A DNA stretch of 64,000 nucleotides from Hybos culiciformis (Eukaryota; Arthropoda; Insecta; Diptera; Hybotidae): assembly GCA_964007475.1 (NCBI GenBank), contig OZ023274.1, positions 37,007,860 to 37,071,859 on the forward strand, given 5' to 3'. The translations under genes and the position numbers were made by a program. Of the stretch, positions 13,163 through 25,720 are shown piece after piece. Each line of letters opens with the position of its first letter. The stretch's first letter is position 1. A model generated the notes under the pieces. The model did no database searches and was not told where the DNA came from. It saw only the letters and a program-made list of their open reading frames with translations.

Positions 13163-13528
13163 AGATGAAAGTATGTTTCGATCGCATCCGTCCACTCTGA
13201 TCTCATCCGTAGCTAAATAATGAGTGGACGAAATATCCGTACAAACTTCACTTTAAAAATAATCCTTCATACTTTACATAATAAATATAAACTTCATATC
13301 TCAGTTCAAGAATGTTTGTAATTTAAATATCAAATGTGCAATAATTTCTCTTGTGTTTTAATTTGTTTAAATTTTGAATTGTATTAGCGCCAATACTTTG
13401 TTTAATCTTCCTAAATATTATGAATTTTTTCTATATAACTTATTCCGTCAAGTAGTAAAACATCTGCTCATTATTCAGCCACTGATGAGATGCGAGTGGA
13501 CGAACACGATCGAAACAAACTTTCATCT
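13163..13528. mobile_element. 366-bp MITE with long (about 57 bp) terminal inverted repeats
   Basis: The left end AGATGAAAGTATGTTTCGAT at 13163 continues through CGTCCACTC and GATCTCATCCGTAGCTAAATA. The right end at about 13472-13528 is its reverse complement with roughly seven mismatches. No transposase is encoded. The + frame at 13374-13580 runs through the right arm and out of the element, so it is not a gene. A target-site duplication is not clear. The flanks are ATTTGGAC on the left and ATTCAATT on the right. The superfamily is unassigned. Confidence 0.85.
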
Positions 13529-14479
13529 ATTCAATTTATTTTTATTTGTGACATTATTCTACATCGTATTAAATAGCTGATAGTGCATCAACTACGCCCG
13601 TAATAGTCAGCAACAATTTTTGCCACATTTTTCCATTTACAAGAAAATTTCTTAACATTTTTTCTAGGAATCGTGAAATTTTACATCAGACCAAACATTC
13701 AGATTACAATTTTTAAGATTTTGGAAGGAAATAAAATTTTTCACAACAGTGTTATTTTATTAACAACACATATGTATGATTTGACCTAAATAATTTTCTT
13801 TGTCAATAATATATGAATTATTATGATATGATTATGATTTTTTATTTAATTTTTTTTTTTAATATTTTAATAAACCACAAAATAATAACAATATACGTGA
13901 TTTTTATTCCCAATTACCTTAAATTATTTAAAGAAAATATTATATTTTATATTTTTTCTATATTTCGGGGTTAATTATATTTTTATATGTTCTTTATTAG
14001 AGTTGAGAAAAAATAAACACATTTTTAACTAACCTTACAAATTTTAATATAATGCAAAATAAAATTTTCTTATTTTTTTTTTAAATATTTTAAATTGCAA
14101 TAATTAATCGTGCCTCTTTCATAATTCTCAGAAATCTTCTCCGGAAATCTTAAAAAAAAAATAATAATAATAATAATAAAATAAAAATAAATAAAAATCG
14201 TTAAGAAAAGAAACATTTTTGTAATTTTTTAAAAATGAGAAAACAAAAGAATTTACAAACATTTTACAATGTAGCTTATATTTTTGTTTTGTTTTTTATG
14301 AAAAAAATGAATGAAAAAAAAGGTACAAATAATGTTTATGTAAAAAAAAAAATTCCTTTAACATACACCAAAAGTTATATTTTTGGCAATTTTTTTTTTT
14401 TGAATTATTATATTTTGAAATTTTTATATATTGAAATAAGTTGTTCATTTATAATCCAGCGAATTGAAATCCTATTGAT
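13529..14479. other. AT-rich noncoding stretch
   Basis: No gene is supported. It contains long A and T runs and an AAT microsatellite near 14160-14180. The + frame at 14235-14537 is Lys/Phe/Ile-rich and overlaps an interspersed repeat, so it is not called. Confidence 0.55.
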
Positions 14480-14650
14480 TTTTGGTCCGTTTCCCATCAA
14501 AAATAAAGGAACTGACTTTATGTTATCATTCTTATAACTAATGAACAGTCAAACCGAATAATTGCTTAATATTGTTCAGTCACAACATCTCACCTCGACA
14601 AAGGATTCTGGCTTGGAGTCTGATGCTCGAAACCAGCCAGGTCTAAATAA
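14480..14650 (+). repeat. Interspersed repeat family member A
   Basis: It shares with 40570-40740, in the same orientation and order, a block containing CCATCAAAAATAAA, a block CTTATAACT followed by ACAGTCAAA or ACAGCCAAA, and a terminal block AACCAGCCAGG. Other members are inverted at 6110-6255 and 53728-53840. There are no terminal repeats and no coding frame. The edges are approximate. Confidence 0.65.
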
Positions 14651-16098
14651 TTCCTTATAGAATTTATATATTTTATATTTTTATATGGAAAGAAACGTAA
14701 CAAATATGTTTAATTCGTTGTTGAGACTAAGGTATCTTAAAGTAAAATATCTTAAATAGAAAATTTGCCCATATATAGATACTTCATTTATGAAATATTG
14801 TTTTATTTTTTTTTTTTTCAAAGAAAATATAAAATCAAAGACTTTTGAGCTTTTTCTTAAAATGTTGTTAGATTCGATCATCAATTTTTAGTTCACTAAC
14901 TAAATAAACATATACATTATACATAAATATATCTATATATATTTTCCATTTGATTTTATTTATAATATGTCACTTTTTTGTCGAACTTTCTTACAAGTGT
15001 ACCAAAAAGACTTAGGTAAGAACGAAGTACATTTAAAAAAACCCCAAATAGGATTTAATATTCTTAGAAGTTCAGCCACCTTCCCTTTTGATTACCTTTT
15101 TTGTTGCAAATGCTTATCAAACATTGTTGTTCTTGGAATAAACTAAGATAATCCCAAATAAGTAATTTTTTTTTTAACTTAAGGTCTCAAAACTATCAAT
15201 GTTTTTCAACTCAATGAAATAATTAGTTTTAAATTGTTTTTCATATTATCGGAGGAAACTTGGTAATTCACGCTAATCAAATTTCATATTCAATTTAGAA
15301 TTTATAGGTACTTTTATTAGGAAACAAAAAAATTTAAATTTTTTAATAAATTGCCAGCTAGAAATAATATAATGCCATTAAAAAAATAAATCCCCTTTAA
15401 ATATTATTTGTTTACATTTTACATTACACTAAATATGTTGCAACAATTTTTTTTTATGATTTAATTTTTAACCAATTTAAAATTATTTTAAATATAAAAA
15501 TAAAAAAAAAATAGTCATAAACCACGTTCAGTTTTAAGTTAACGATAATCAATTATTTTCTAGGCATAAAAATTTGTTGTGAGGGCCTTTCGTGAATTTT
15601 ATTGCTTATTTAACAAAATAAAAAAAAAAAACACAAGAATGGAAAAATAACTTTAAAACGATCATCAGTCTTGAAATTTTTATTGAAAACACATGAAAAT
15701 CAAATGAGTTTATTTTTTGTATGATTTTTTTTTTTTTAATAAAGTCACGATCAAAATGCGTTTTTCATAAACAATTTTTTTTTTTCTTTTTATCAAAAGT
15801 TATTTTTTAATATGCAAATAAAAAAACTTAATTTTTTCATTAGTCTCAGGTGTTTAACTATACCATATAGCTAAAATTATCTGACATGATATGATTCAAA
15901 TAAAAAATAATAATAAACAGTTCATTAATCGTTAACATCTTTTATTTCAAATATATAATATAGAAAGTTATTGAAGTTTCGTTATGTGCGAAACTTATAT
16001 GCAATATCACCAATATAAACATACAATGTTCTTAACTATGCAAATATTAGATAAGAATTTAGGAAAACTCCAGTACTTAACAAACTTCACTTTATTAC
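14651..16098. other. AT-rich noncoding stretch
   Basis: No gene is supported. It is dominated by A/T homopolymers. The minus-strand frame near 14681-14884 is of chance composition. A donor-like TTAGGTAAGA at 15012-15021 has no matching exon. Confidence 0.55.
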
Positions 16099-16925
16099 TT
16101 AAGGTCGGTTTTCACGATCCAAGTACACTTTGTCCAAATCGACTTTTTGATCGTAAACTCAACTTGGACAAAGTAGCCGCATCAAAGTTAAGTTGGACAC
16201 TGCTCTACTAACTTTGATCAAAGTAGTTTATTTGTAAAAAAAAATAATAATAAAAAATAATAAAATTTGAATTCTGACAATTTTTTTAATTACATATTTA
16301 AAATTTTTTTAACTATTTAATAGTAGATTACAACACATGTTAAGAAAATTTGTTATTATACACAAAAACACATGGACACACAAAAACACATGGACACACG
16401 TCAATACAAGTGTCCATGTGTTTTTGTGTATATACACAACGAGCTGCATAACAAATTTTATTAAAATGTTTCGTATACTGTTTTAATGTGCATGTGAGAG
16501 GTAGTTGGATTCAATACATTTGCAATGCAAAAATAAACAAAAGTTCAAAATGAAGAAAGTAAATAAAATTGAAGTGTGGTAAATAAATTTAAAGTGTGTA
16601 AATAAAATTTTCTTAAATAAATAATTGAGGCATTTAATATACTATTTACCGAGCTAAATTTACGATTGTAAATACAACTTACCGATCACATGCACATTAA
16701 AATTATTTAAAACGTCCAGTTCATGGAATTGTATGAAGCTGAATGAGTTTTGTGGGATTTCAAAAAAGCAGAATTTAATTTAAAAATTTCAAAAACATAA
16801 ACAATTTTTTTCTTTTCATCATAGTAACTTCAAAGTAAAAAGTTGATTCAAAGTAACTTGGTCCAAGCAACTTTGATCAAAGAAACTTGGACAAAGTGTA
16901 CTTGGATCTTGAAAACCGACCTTTA
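16099..16925. mobile_element. 821-bp inverted-repeat element (MITE), TTA target duplication, possibly PIF/Harbinger type
   Basis: The element spans 16102-16922. The left end AGGTCGGTTTTCACGATCCA continues with AGTACACTTTGTCCAA. The right end is the reverse complement with a single mismatch in the first 35 bases. TTA flanks it at 16099-16101 and 16923-16925, the 3-bp duplication typical of PIF/Harbinger elements. Subterminal ACTTGGACAAAG-like motifs recur in both orientations. In the middle a 19-bp perfect inverted repeat (16379-16397 with 16410-16428) forms a hairpin, and the left arm is itself tandemly duplicated from about 16358. No transposase frame is present. The + frame at 15984-16211 enters the left end and is not a gene. 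Confidence 0.88.
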
Positions 16926-17640
16926 CCTTCTTATTTTAATAAACAAAAATGCCCGTGTTTCGAATCCTGATCAATACCACGTTGGAAATATTTAAATAAC
17001 ATCATTTTATATAATTTTAAAGTTTGTTAAAAATTAAAATGAAGCCTAGTAATATCTTCAATTTTGTTATCTAGTTTTTTTTTGAATTTGTATACAATTT
17101 TTGTCAAAAGCTATTTCGTGCGCGTTATTTGTCAAATTTTATACACTAGAAATGAAGACATAATAATATATATATATATAAATAATGTAGGTAATTCGAT
17201 ATTATCTTCAATGAAGGTACATATGTACTTTTTTTTTTAGACAAAATGTTTATATGTAAATGAATAATATTGTATATATAGCAAAAAAAATTAGTATAGT
17301 GGATATTTTTGCAACAGTTGCATAAAAATTTACTCATCCGCGATATTGTAATAAGGCATTAAACAAAAAAAATTATTGCTCCATTTTTCTAAGACAGGAA
17401 ATATATCTTTTTCTAGTTTAAACGGAATATTTATGAGATTTTGAAAATTTATTTTCTTTTAGATGAATTCCGTAACAAATTAAATTTAGTAGATTTATTA
17501 GTTTATTTTTTTTTGTAGAAATTAGTTTTTCAAAAACATAATCGTTCTGCAGATTTTATTGATTGAGGAAACTATACTGAATTGCTTGATTTCTCCGCTT
17601 AAAAATAAAATTTGAATTCTAGCAGCGTAATTATACTAAA
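16923..17640. other. AT-rich noncoding stretch
   Basis: No gene is supported. TA-rich microsatellite steps lie near 17165-17181. The minus-strand frame at 17146-17337 is a Tyr/Ile/Leu-rich chance frame. Confidence 0.55.
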
Positions 17641-18671
17641 AACTAGCTGTACCCGCACACACCTTGTTGTGAAACACACGTTTTAAGTTAAATTTTTGTT
17701 GTCAGATTGATGAACAATTATAAGAGCTAGTTATTTTATAAATTTGGGAAAATATCTAAGAATTAATATTTATCATTTCTACTTATTCAACACTTATATT
17801 GTATGAAATCGAATAACATGCTTCCCTTGAACAGGTTTCCAAACCAAACCAAATTTGTGTTTTTATCCATTTCCTCTTTTTATGAATCAAATTTGAATGA
17901 AATCGGAAGAACTTTTGCAGAGGGATTTCTGGGTAGGGTGCCATTCAAATTTAAAATAGCCTATAACGATCCGGAGACAAAGAGACGGTGTAAATTTCGA
18001 AACGATCGGTTGAGTCGTTTAGTTTTTAATATTTTGTAGTTATTAGTAATAAAGAAATTGATTTCTATATATTCGAAGAGGGGGCCAAATTTTTTGTTAC
18101 GAAATTCGTGTGTTTAATCATTTTTATGTACCAAATTTAAATGAAATCGGACAAACTTTTGAAATCTTTCCCTAGGGTAGGAGGTCAATAAATTTTTTGT
18201 TACGAAATTTGTGTGTAATTATTTCCTCTTTTTACATGCCAAATTTGAATGAAATCGGACGAACTTTTAAAGTCCGCCCCCAGATGAGGTCCCTGGGTAG
18301 GAGGTCAAAAAATTTTTTGTTACGAAATTGTGTGTAATCAGTTCTTCTTTTTTCATACCAAATTTGAATGAAATCGGACGAAATTTTGAGGTCCGCCCCC
18401 CGGGGAAGTCTTTGGGTAGGAGGTCAACAAATTTTTTGTTACGAAATTTGTGTGTAATCAGCTCCTCTTTTTAAATACCAAATTTGAATGAAATCGGACG
18501 AACTTTTGAAGTCCGCCCCCGGAGGAGGTCCTTGGGGTATGGAAAATAGATAGTAGCCGATTCTCAGACCCACTGAATACGCATATAAAATTTGGTAAAA
18601 ATCGGTAAAGCCGTTTCGGAGAAGTACGGTAACTAACATTGTGACATGGAAATTTTATATATTAGAAGATA
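17641..18671 (+). repeat. Interspersed repeat with internal about 120-bp degenerate tandem units
   Basis: The head is ACTAGCTGTACCCGCACAC, a start seen at the edge of interspersed repeats in many insects. The tail is TTTTATATATTAGAAGAT after a block containing GCCGTTTCGGAGAAGTACGG. Between them are degenerate units beginning AAATTTTTTGTTACGAAATT at about 18087, 18190, 18310 and 18429 (periods 103, 120 and 119). Each carries CAAATTTGAATGAAATCGGA and a GC-rich GTCCGCCCCC-type segment, and an earlier diverged unit lies at 17830-17960. Frames at 17803-18039 (+) and 18439-18639 (-) lie inside the repeat. The class is not determined: the tail resembles widespread insect retroelement or Helitron-like 3' ends, but I cannot confirm that. 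Confidence 0.75.
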
Positions 18672-21600
18672 TATCTACTCGAATTTTAATTTTTTCAACT
18701 TTTAGATGAATTTAAATTCTTTCTATATTCAAATTTTTTGTAGAACTTATTTTCAACTGAAATGTTAAACTAAAAATAGTTAGCCCATACCAATAAATCT
18801 AAAAAAATCTAAAAAAAATACGTTTCTGTAATTTGTATCCAATTGAAAGTGAGAAATCATTAAATTTTAACAATTGTGAATAAAATATTAGAGTAATGGA
18901 AAGATTTAAATGCATTTTCACGATTTTCAATAGAAAACAAAAAGATTTATTTTAAAATTTTCATAACCCAATTTAAGATACATATATTTTATACACAACA
19001 AAATTTGTTTTATTAATTTTGAAAAAAAAATATATACATATATGTTATTTTCATATTATAAAGTTAAGAATAATAATATGTAATGTGTAACATTTATGAC
19101 CATATAAAAGAAATTTAATTTAAGACTATATAACACTTAGAAAATATACGGTTTACTCGTGTTTTAGTTCCATATTATTACCGGCTAACTTCAAAGTGAA
19201 ATTCCTAATAATTCACTATATACTTGTATATAAAATTCATATTGATTTCAATATTCTAAATACAAAAATTTTCTTTTTTCAACGGATCTGCATATTTTAT
19301 GTGCCATAATTTTATACCTCGTAAAATATGTTTTCAATTTATAAATATGAATGTTTTATATTGTTTTTTTGTACAATAAATGACTTTTAACTTTTTTTAT
19401 TTGCCTTAACTAATTAAATATTTTTCATATGTTCACGTTTTTCATTTTATTCTTTTTCTCAATTTTATGATAAGGAAATATTTTATTTTCATTTCTATAG
19501 AAGAAAAAAAAAGTAGAGTTACTTAAGCTCCGTTAAAATATTTACCTTATCTTTTATCAGTTAACAATGTTGTTCTGGTTACAACATAAACATTAAATTT
19601 TATTTATGTATGTACAAAATTATAATATATAGACTGAATTTATCATAAAAAACTAAAGGTATACCACAATTTTAACCAAATTGTTTCAATCAAATATTTA
19701 TCGTTTCGCCAAATAGTCTAATGTTAGCTTGAGCAGAAATTTACGAAGGGTTCAGTCTGAAAGAACTTCTACTACTAGATTACTTGTAATGCTATCTTCA
19801 TGATTGTGCATAATATTTTATAAATGTACAATTGCTTCATTGTTGAACTAATAACTCTAATCGTAAATTATTGATGTCAAAGATCAATATTTTTTTCAAC
19901 CATATCCGAATATGTAAAATTTTAAATAGCTCAGCAGACAACCGCAGACATCCAGTATTTTCAAATTAAAAAATAAATTTGACAAGTCATATATATTAAG
20001 TTTTCTTATCATTATAAAGATTAAACCCATCTTTATAAACAAAAATATATGTTACAATTAAGTGACAAATCAAAAAACCTATTTCCCTATATTTTTATAA
20101 TATACATATTATGTATAAATGTTAATGTTTTTTTATTGTTATCACTGTTTGTTTATTATATTATATTTATTATTACAACATATATTCAAGATAAATATAT
20201 ATTTATTATATATATAAATTTTATGATAATCTATTTATTTTCTTTAGAAGGTACATATTCATATATTTTATCAAAATAACAGACTTGTTGCATTATTATC
20301 AACATTTTTATTATTTTTTTTATTTTGGACTCATTTAATATAAAAAAAAAATGTTATGCAATATTAAGATAAATATAGGTCTAAAATACTAATTTAACCT
20401 ATATATTTAAATAAACAATACATTGTATATATTTATAGTACATTGGCACAATTGCGGCTGCTAACAGTGTATACAGAGACACTAAATTAATTTTCTTAGA
20501 CGTTAAGCAAATTCAAGTGACATTTTTGTAAAAAAGAATTTTAGATCATAGTATTACAATATTAGTGTATAAAATATTCTTAAATAAAATAAATATGAAA
20601 TTATTTTCCACACTTAAAGTCAGTCAATCTATATTCGGTATATTGACGACACTTTATTTAAAAAAAAAAAATTAATTAAGACATATTAGATTTAATCGAT
20701 AAAATTATATACATATATAAATTAATAACTAATAGCATAATATAATATAAAAATATATAATGATTACTGAGGCAATTGCATTTTTAATGGTATCCAAAAG
20801 TAAATATTTGTAATTATTTTTAGGTCAAGCTAAGTATTTTTTTTATTTTTATTTTTTTTTTAAGTTAATCTCAAGTACATTTATAATAAATTAGCGTATA
20901 TTATTTAAAAGGAAAATCGAAACCAATTAAACAGTGTTATAGATAGAATGAGAAATCGAAAGTTAAGTAATATTATAATGAATGACGTACATTATGATTA
21001 AGATGTAAGACATTGGCATTAATACAAAATCTCTATATTATTATTTTCTTCTGCGTTAATCTTATTAGAATAAAATATATTTTTTTTATGCTTAATCAAA
21101 CAATAAATAAGTAATAATCTATAAATGAACATAATAATAAATTATCAACAATAATAATTGATCTGTGGAAACTTTATGTGTACCCGCCTACAAAAAATAT
21201 AATTTAATTATAAAGTTTAAGATTTATAGAACACAAATTACCAGTTATGTGTATCTCAGTTTAAATTCTAGAACTTTGAGCATGAAGTGATCACAATTAG
21301 AACACAATTCCCATATATGAACTGGTGTTTGTAAAACTCATCTTGAGTAACTGGAAAAAGTTCAAAGAAGGGTTATTTTCATCAATTCGATCTCAAACAT
21401 TATAACAGTGCGGCCTAGTCAATTTTCTACTATATTTTATTCTTATACTATTATATTCCAGGAAAAATATTGGAAATAATTGTACGTATATCGGAAAACA
21501 TGTATAATGTTGTACACATTGCCAAATCATAGTAAACGGCGCGTATTAATATTATATTCCATAATTTTCCTTTTTATGTAAATTCATTTTTCATAATTTT

Positions 21601-24600
21601 TCTTTTCTTTTTTCAAAATTTAATTTTTCTTATTTTTTTTTTTTTTGTTCATCTTTTTGTCTGCATTAAAAAGTACCTATTAAAAAAAAAAACAAAATTT
21701 TTTGTTTTACTTCTTATTGCAATTTGTACAAAAAAAAACATAAATTTTTAGTATGAAGATTAGGTACCTACAAAAAAAAAATTATTTACCCATAAACCAA
21801 AAAAAAAAAAAAAATGAAAAAAAAAACCCCTTACATCTCTTACTCCTAAACAGCGATTAGTCATTTAACTAAAAATAAAAAAATGTCATCCTGACTGCAA
21901 AAAAATTTTTATACCATAGTCTCAGTCTGTTTAATTTAAAATTTACCAAGAGTAGCTTATATTTACATATATGTACTTAAATATGGTATATACAAATACC
22001 AATAGTATACCATTATTATTAACTTTTTATGTATATATCTATACATAAATATGTATAATGAGTGCATATAAAGAGTTTTCTAATGAACAACAGAAACAAA
22101 AAAAAAAGAGACATAGAGAATGAGAATAAATACCCACTCTTTCTCTTAATTTTTTTTTTTTTGTTTCCATTAATATTTTTTTTCACTTCCCATAAGTCTA
22201 GTCAGCTTTTATATATAGAAAAAATATAAATATAGAAAAAAAAGATATATGTATCTTTTTTTTTTTTTTTTGGTATATATACTCGTATATATATATTTAT
22301 ATAAACACGATGTATTTTTATATGTTGAAGCTCTAATAAAAATTGTATTTATGTATAAAAAAAAAAAACTTTAATTTTTCATACAAATAGATTTTTCAGA
22401 TGCGGCGAAATATTGCAAAAAAATTATTATTTACACACTCTCATGTTGGAAATTTATATATATATATAAAAAAAAAACACACAAAAAAACCTGTATGCTC
22501 TTTTTTCACAAAAATATTAAACTTTTATTTTTAACTCATTCCGTCTCGACAGCGGGAAGGGTCAACATCGTTAGAAAATATTTAATAAAAAAAGAAAAAA
22601 AAATAAAATTTATATATATTTTCATATTATGAAAATAATAAAAACAATTAAAATTATTTAATTTTATATCTGACAATTTCGCGAATTTTTTTTTTTTAAC
22701 GTGACGGTTTTTTATAAAAAAATTTATTATTATTGTTTTTAATACTCAAAATTGAATTGAAAACAAAAAATAAGGAAGAAGAAGAGAGAATGATACAAAA
22801 ATAATAATAATTCAAAGCATATAGATTGAGCCAGTGAAGTTTAATTCATAGTGAATAAAGGGTTTTTTTTTTTTTTGGAAAAATTAAATTAAAAAAAATA
22901 TTAAAAAAAAAAAAATGACACAAATGACAGAAAATATTAATTTTCAAAATAAATTTAGGCTCATCAAAAAATTCAAAAACAAAATTAAGATAAATTTTTT
23001 TTTTTGTATCTATTTAACAGTAATGTGAAACAAAAAATGTTAAAAAAAAAAAAATTTACAGAAAATGTTAAATAAAAGATAAATAAATTAAAATGTGACT
23101 TGTTGAAGGCAAAGAAAGAACGAACGAAGTTACAAAATGTAAAACGAAACGGTTGACATAAGAAAGTTTCATTTTAAATTATTTTTATTTTTTGTTTACT
23201 TTGTATATTTTTATTTATAATTGAAATTTTGAACCGCCAAACAGATAAAGAAAGTGCTTTAAAAATAAAAAAAAAAAAAATTCTTAAAATTTTATTAATT
23301 CGAATATTTTTTTTTTTTTTTCAACTTTCCAAAACATTTATTTTATTGTAATTTTCATAAAAATAAATTTCCTTGTACTCTTTATTTTTCGTAATAAAAA
23401 ACAAAATTCACTCTCTGCCCTTTTTAATTTACGTTTTTTTTTTAGTTCGAAAGGACAAAAAACAACACTCATTCAACTCATTCACACCCTAAATTTTATG
23501 TGTCCTGAAAATCAATCAGAAAAAAAAAATCAAAAAAAAAAAAAAGTAAATTTTTAAAATAAACGAAAATGAAGTCTACATTTACCTTATATTAAAAAAA
23601 CTTCACCAACATCCCCCAATAATAATACGAACAAAATCTCTGATCCTACATTTTTCCTAATTCTGTTTTCATTTCAGTAAAACAAAAAAAAGAAGAAAAA
23701 TCTCTTCAAAAATACCAGTTCTCTCAGTTTTTTACATACAAGAACGAGAACGACAATATTAAAATTATTGTTATTATTATTGAAAGGAAAATCAACATTC
23801 TCTTTTTTTTTTTCTTCTATTTACTTATTCTTCATCAACTATTTACACATAAAACAAAATTTCCATTTTCCTAAAAAGAATTTTCCTCAACATAATATAA
23901 ATATACATAAATACCTACTTATGTAAAAATGCGATTTACACACTAACACATTGAAAACAAAAAAAAATCAATTGAAAGTGAAATTCTTTTTAAAAGAAAT
24001 AAATAAATAAAAAAAAAAACTAAATATTTTTCAAAAATTAAATCCGTATATGCAATTCTAACACAAATACAAAAAAAAAATTCCTCAAAACAAGATATGG
24101 GAGACAAAAAATAATTTTTATTCTCATTTTTAGATTTTCAATTTCTTAAAAAAAAAGATGCTTTTTAACACAACATATATACAAGACACACTCACACTGT
24201 CATCGGGTTTTATTTAAACATAAATAGGAAATATTCTAATTAGAATTCGAGAAAAAAAAAATATACGAAAAAAAATAATTTAAGAAAAAAAAAAATACAT
24301 AAGAAAAAGGTGTGCACCTATTTACCTATTTTGTTGTTGTTTCATTTCAATTTTTTTCTTTTATTTTATTTACGAGTTTTTTTTTCGTACTCGATTTTCA
24401 TATGTTTTTCTTCCTTTTATCTATGTATTTGTGAAAAAAAAATTTTCAGAAAATTTTTTACAACAAAAAAAAAAACAAAATTATTCTAAGTGTAGAATTT
24501 TTATATATATATATATATAAATATATAAAATTTTTTTTTTTATTCTTTATTAGAAGGTTAGTGTTTTAGTCGTTTTCGTCGGTTTTTATGGTTAGGTGTT

Positions 24601-24900
24601 TGCTCGCCTCTGTGTTGAGAAAAAGAATTTTGTATTTTTTTTTGTTAACACACTATCAAAGAAAAAAATAAATGTAAGAAAAAAGAAAAAAAAACAATCT
24701 TTTGGAAAAAGGACTTTAGGATCTGTGTGAAGTGAATTTTTCATTCTAATATTGTTTTTCATACGAATCGGTTGTACAATATTTTTCACTCAAAATTTTT
24801 AAAAATTCTATTAATTCAAAGTTAAAAAAAAAAAAATTGTTTTTCCTTTTCTTAAAAAAAAAATTAATAAATAAAAAAAAAAATTAAATAATTTTGTTTT
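18672..24900. other. AT-rich noncoding stretch upstream of the promoter
   Basis: No gene is supported on either strand. From about 21600 onward the + strand becomes notably A-run rich, with poly-T islands such as near 22255-22272 and 23305-23321. TA microsatellites occur near 24501-24520. The frames near 20049 (+) and 24592 (-) are of chance composition. Confidence 0.6.
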
Positions 24901-24937
24901 TTTTTTTTTGTGGTTTCGATTTATTTTTAATTTATCA

Positions 24938-24972
24938 TCAGTCTAAACAGAACTGCGGTAACGTTAAGTTCT
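24938..24972 (+). promoter_or_regulatory. Candidate Initiator + DPE core promoter
   Basis: TCAGTC at 24938-24943 matches the insect Initiator consensus TCAKTY, with the start A at 24940. Counting that A as +1, bases +28 to +32 (24967-24971) are AGTTC, a full match to the DPE consensus RGWYV at the required spacing. Position +24 is G, the base favoured in DPE promoters. There is no TATA box at -30; the flank is generic T-rich DNA. Insect developmental regulators often use this TATA-less arrangement. It would give a 781-nt unspliced leader before the ATG at 25721. Confidence 0.55.
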
Positions 24973-25720
24973 CTCTGTCCCAGTGAGAGAAGAAAAAATA
25001 AGAAAACAATTTTCAATAAAAAGTCATTATAAATTAAGCTGTGTTCTTTGCACAATTAAAAATTGAAAAAAAAAAACTTTATATGAAAAAAATTAAAAAT
25101 AAAAAACAAGAAAATTAAGTTAAAATAAAAATTGAAAAATATATTAAAAATTTATAAAAATTAAAAACAAACGAAATTTTATTTTATTCAATTTTTTTAC
25201 AAATATCAAATTTGATATAAAAACAAAAAAACTGTTTAAGAAAAAAAAAAAACAAAACAAAACAAATCAGTAGTTTAGTATTAAAAATAAAAAATTAAAA
25301 ATCAATCAAAACAAAATTTTGTAAATAATAAAATAAGAAAAAAAAAATATTCAACTCAGGTCTCTTTAGAATTAATGGAAAAAAGTAAACTTTCTAAGTA
25401 AAAAAAGATAAAATAGAAAGAAAAAAACAAACAAACAAACAAAATACACTACAACCATAGTACAAGCAAAAATAAATAAAAATAAATAAAATAAATTAGT
25501 TAAATCAAAATGAAAAAATAGAAAATTTTTTTTTTAAGTGAAGAAAAAATATTATCAAAATTATAAAAAAAAAAAATACAAAAAAAATGTTTAAACGAGG
25601 TTTTTATTTTTTTATGTTTTTGACAAATTAAATTATATTTAACACTATAAATTCTCAAACAAAAAATTTAAATATTAAATATAAACACTATTTTTAAAAT
25701 AAATTTTGTAAAAACATAAA
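24940..25720 (+). other. Presumed 5' leader with at least four short upstream ORFs
   Basis: This stretch joins the candidate start site to the coding ATG. It is extremely A-rich. Short upstream ORFs begin at 25083 (11 codons plus stop, ending 25118), 25375 (ending 25401), 25510 (ATG AAA AAA TAG, ending 25521) and 25587 (14 codons plus stop, ending 25631). Such uORFs usually reduce initiation at the main ATG. Whether the leader is spliced is unknown: TTTTTTTTTTAAG near 25527-25539 and CTCAG near 25355 are possible acceptors. Confidence 0.45.

Noticed and set aside
15012..15021. Recursive splice site at TTAGGTAAGA
   Set aside because: It lacks a pyrimidine tract directly upstream.
15984..16211. 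75-codon + frame
   Set aside because: Its second half is the left terminal repeat of the 821-bp element, so the frame is incidental.
17803..18639. 78-codon + frame and 66-codon - frame
   Set aside because: Both are inside the interspersed repeat with tandem units. The peptides mirror the repeat unit.
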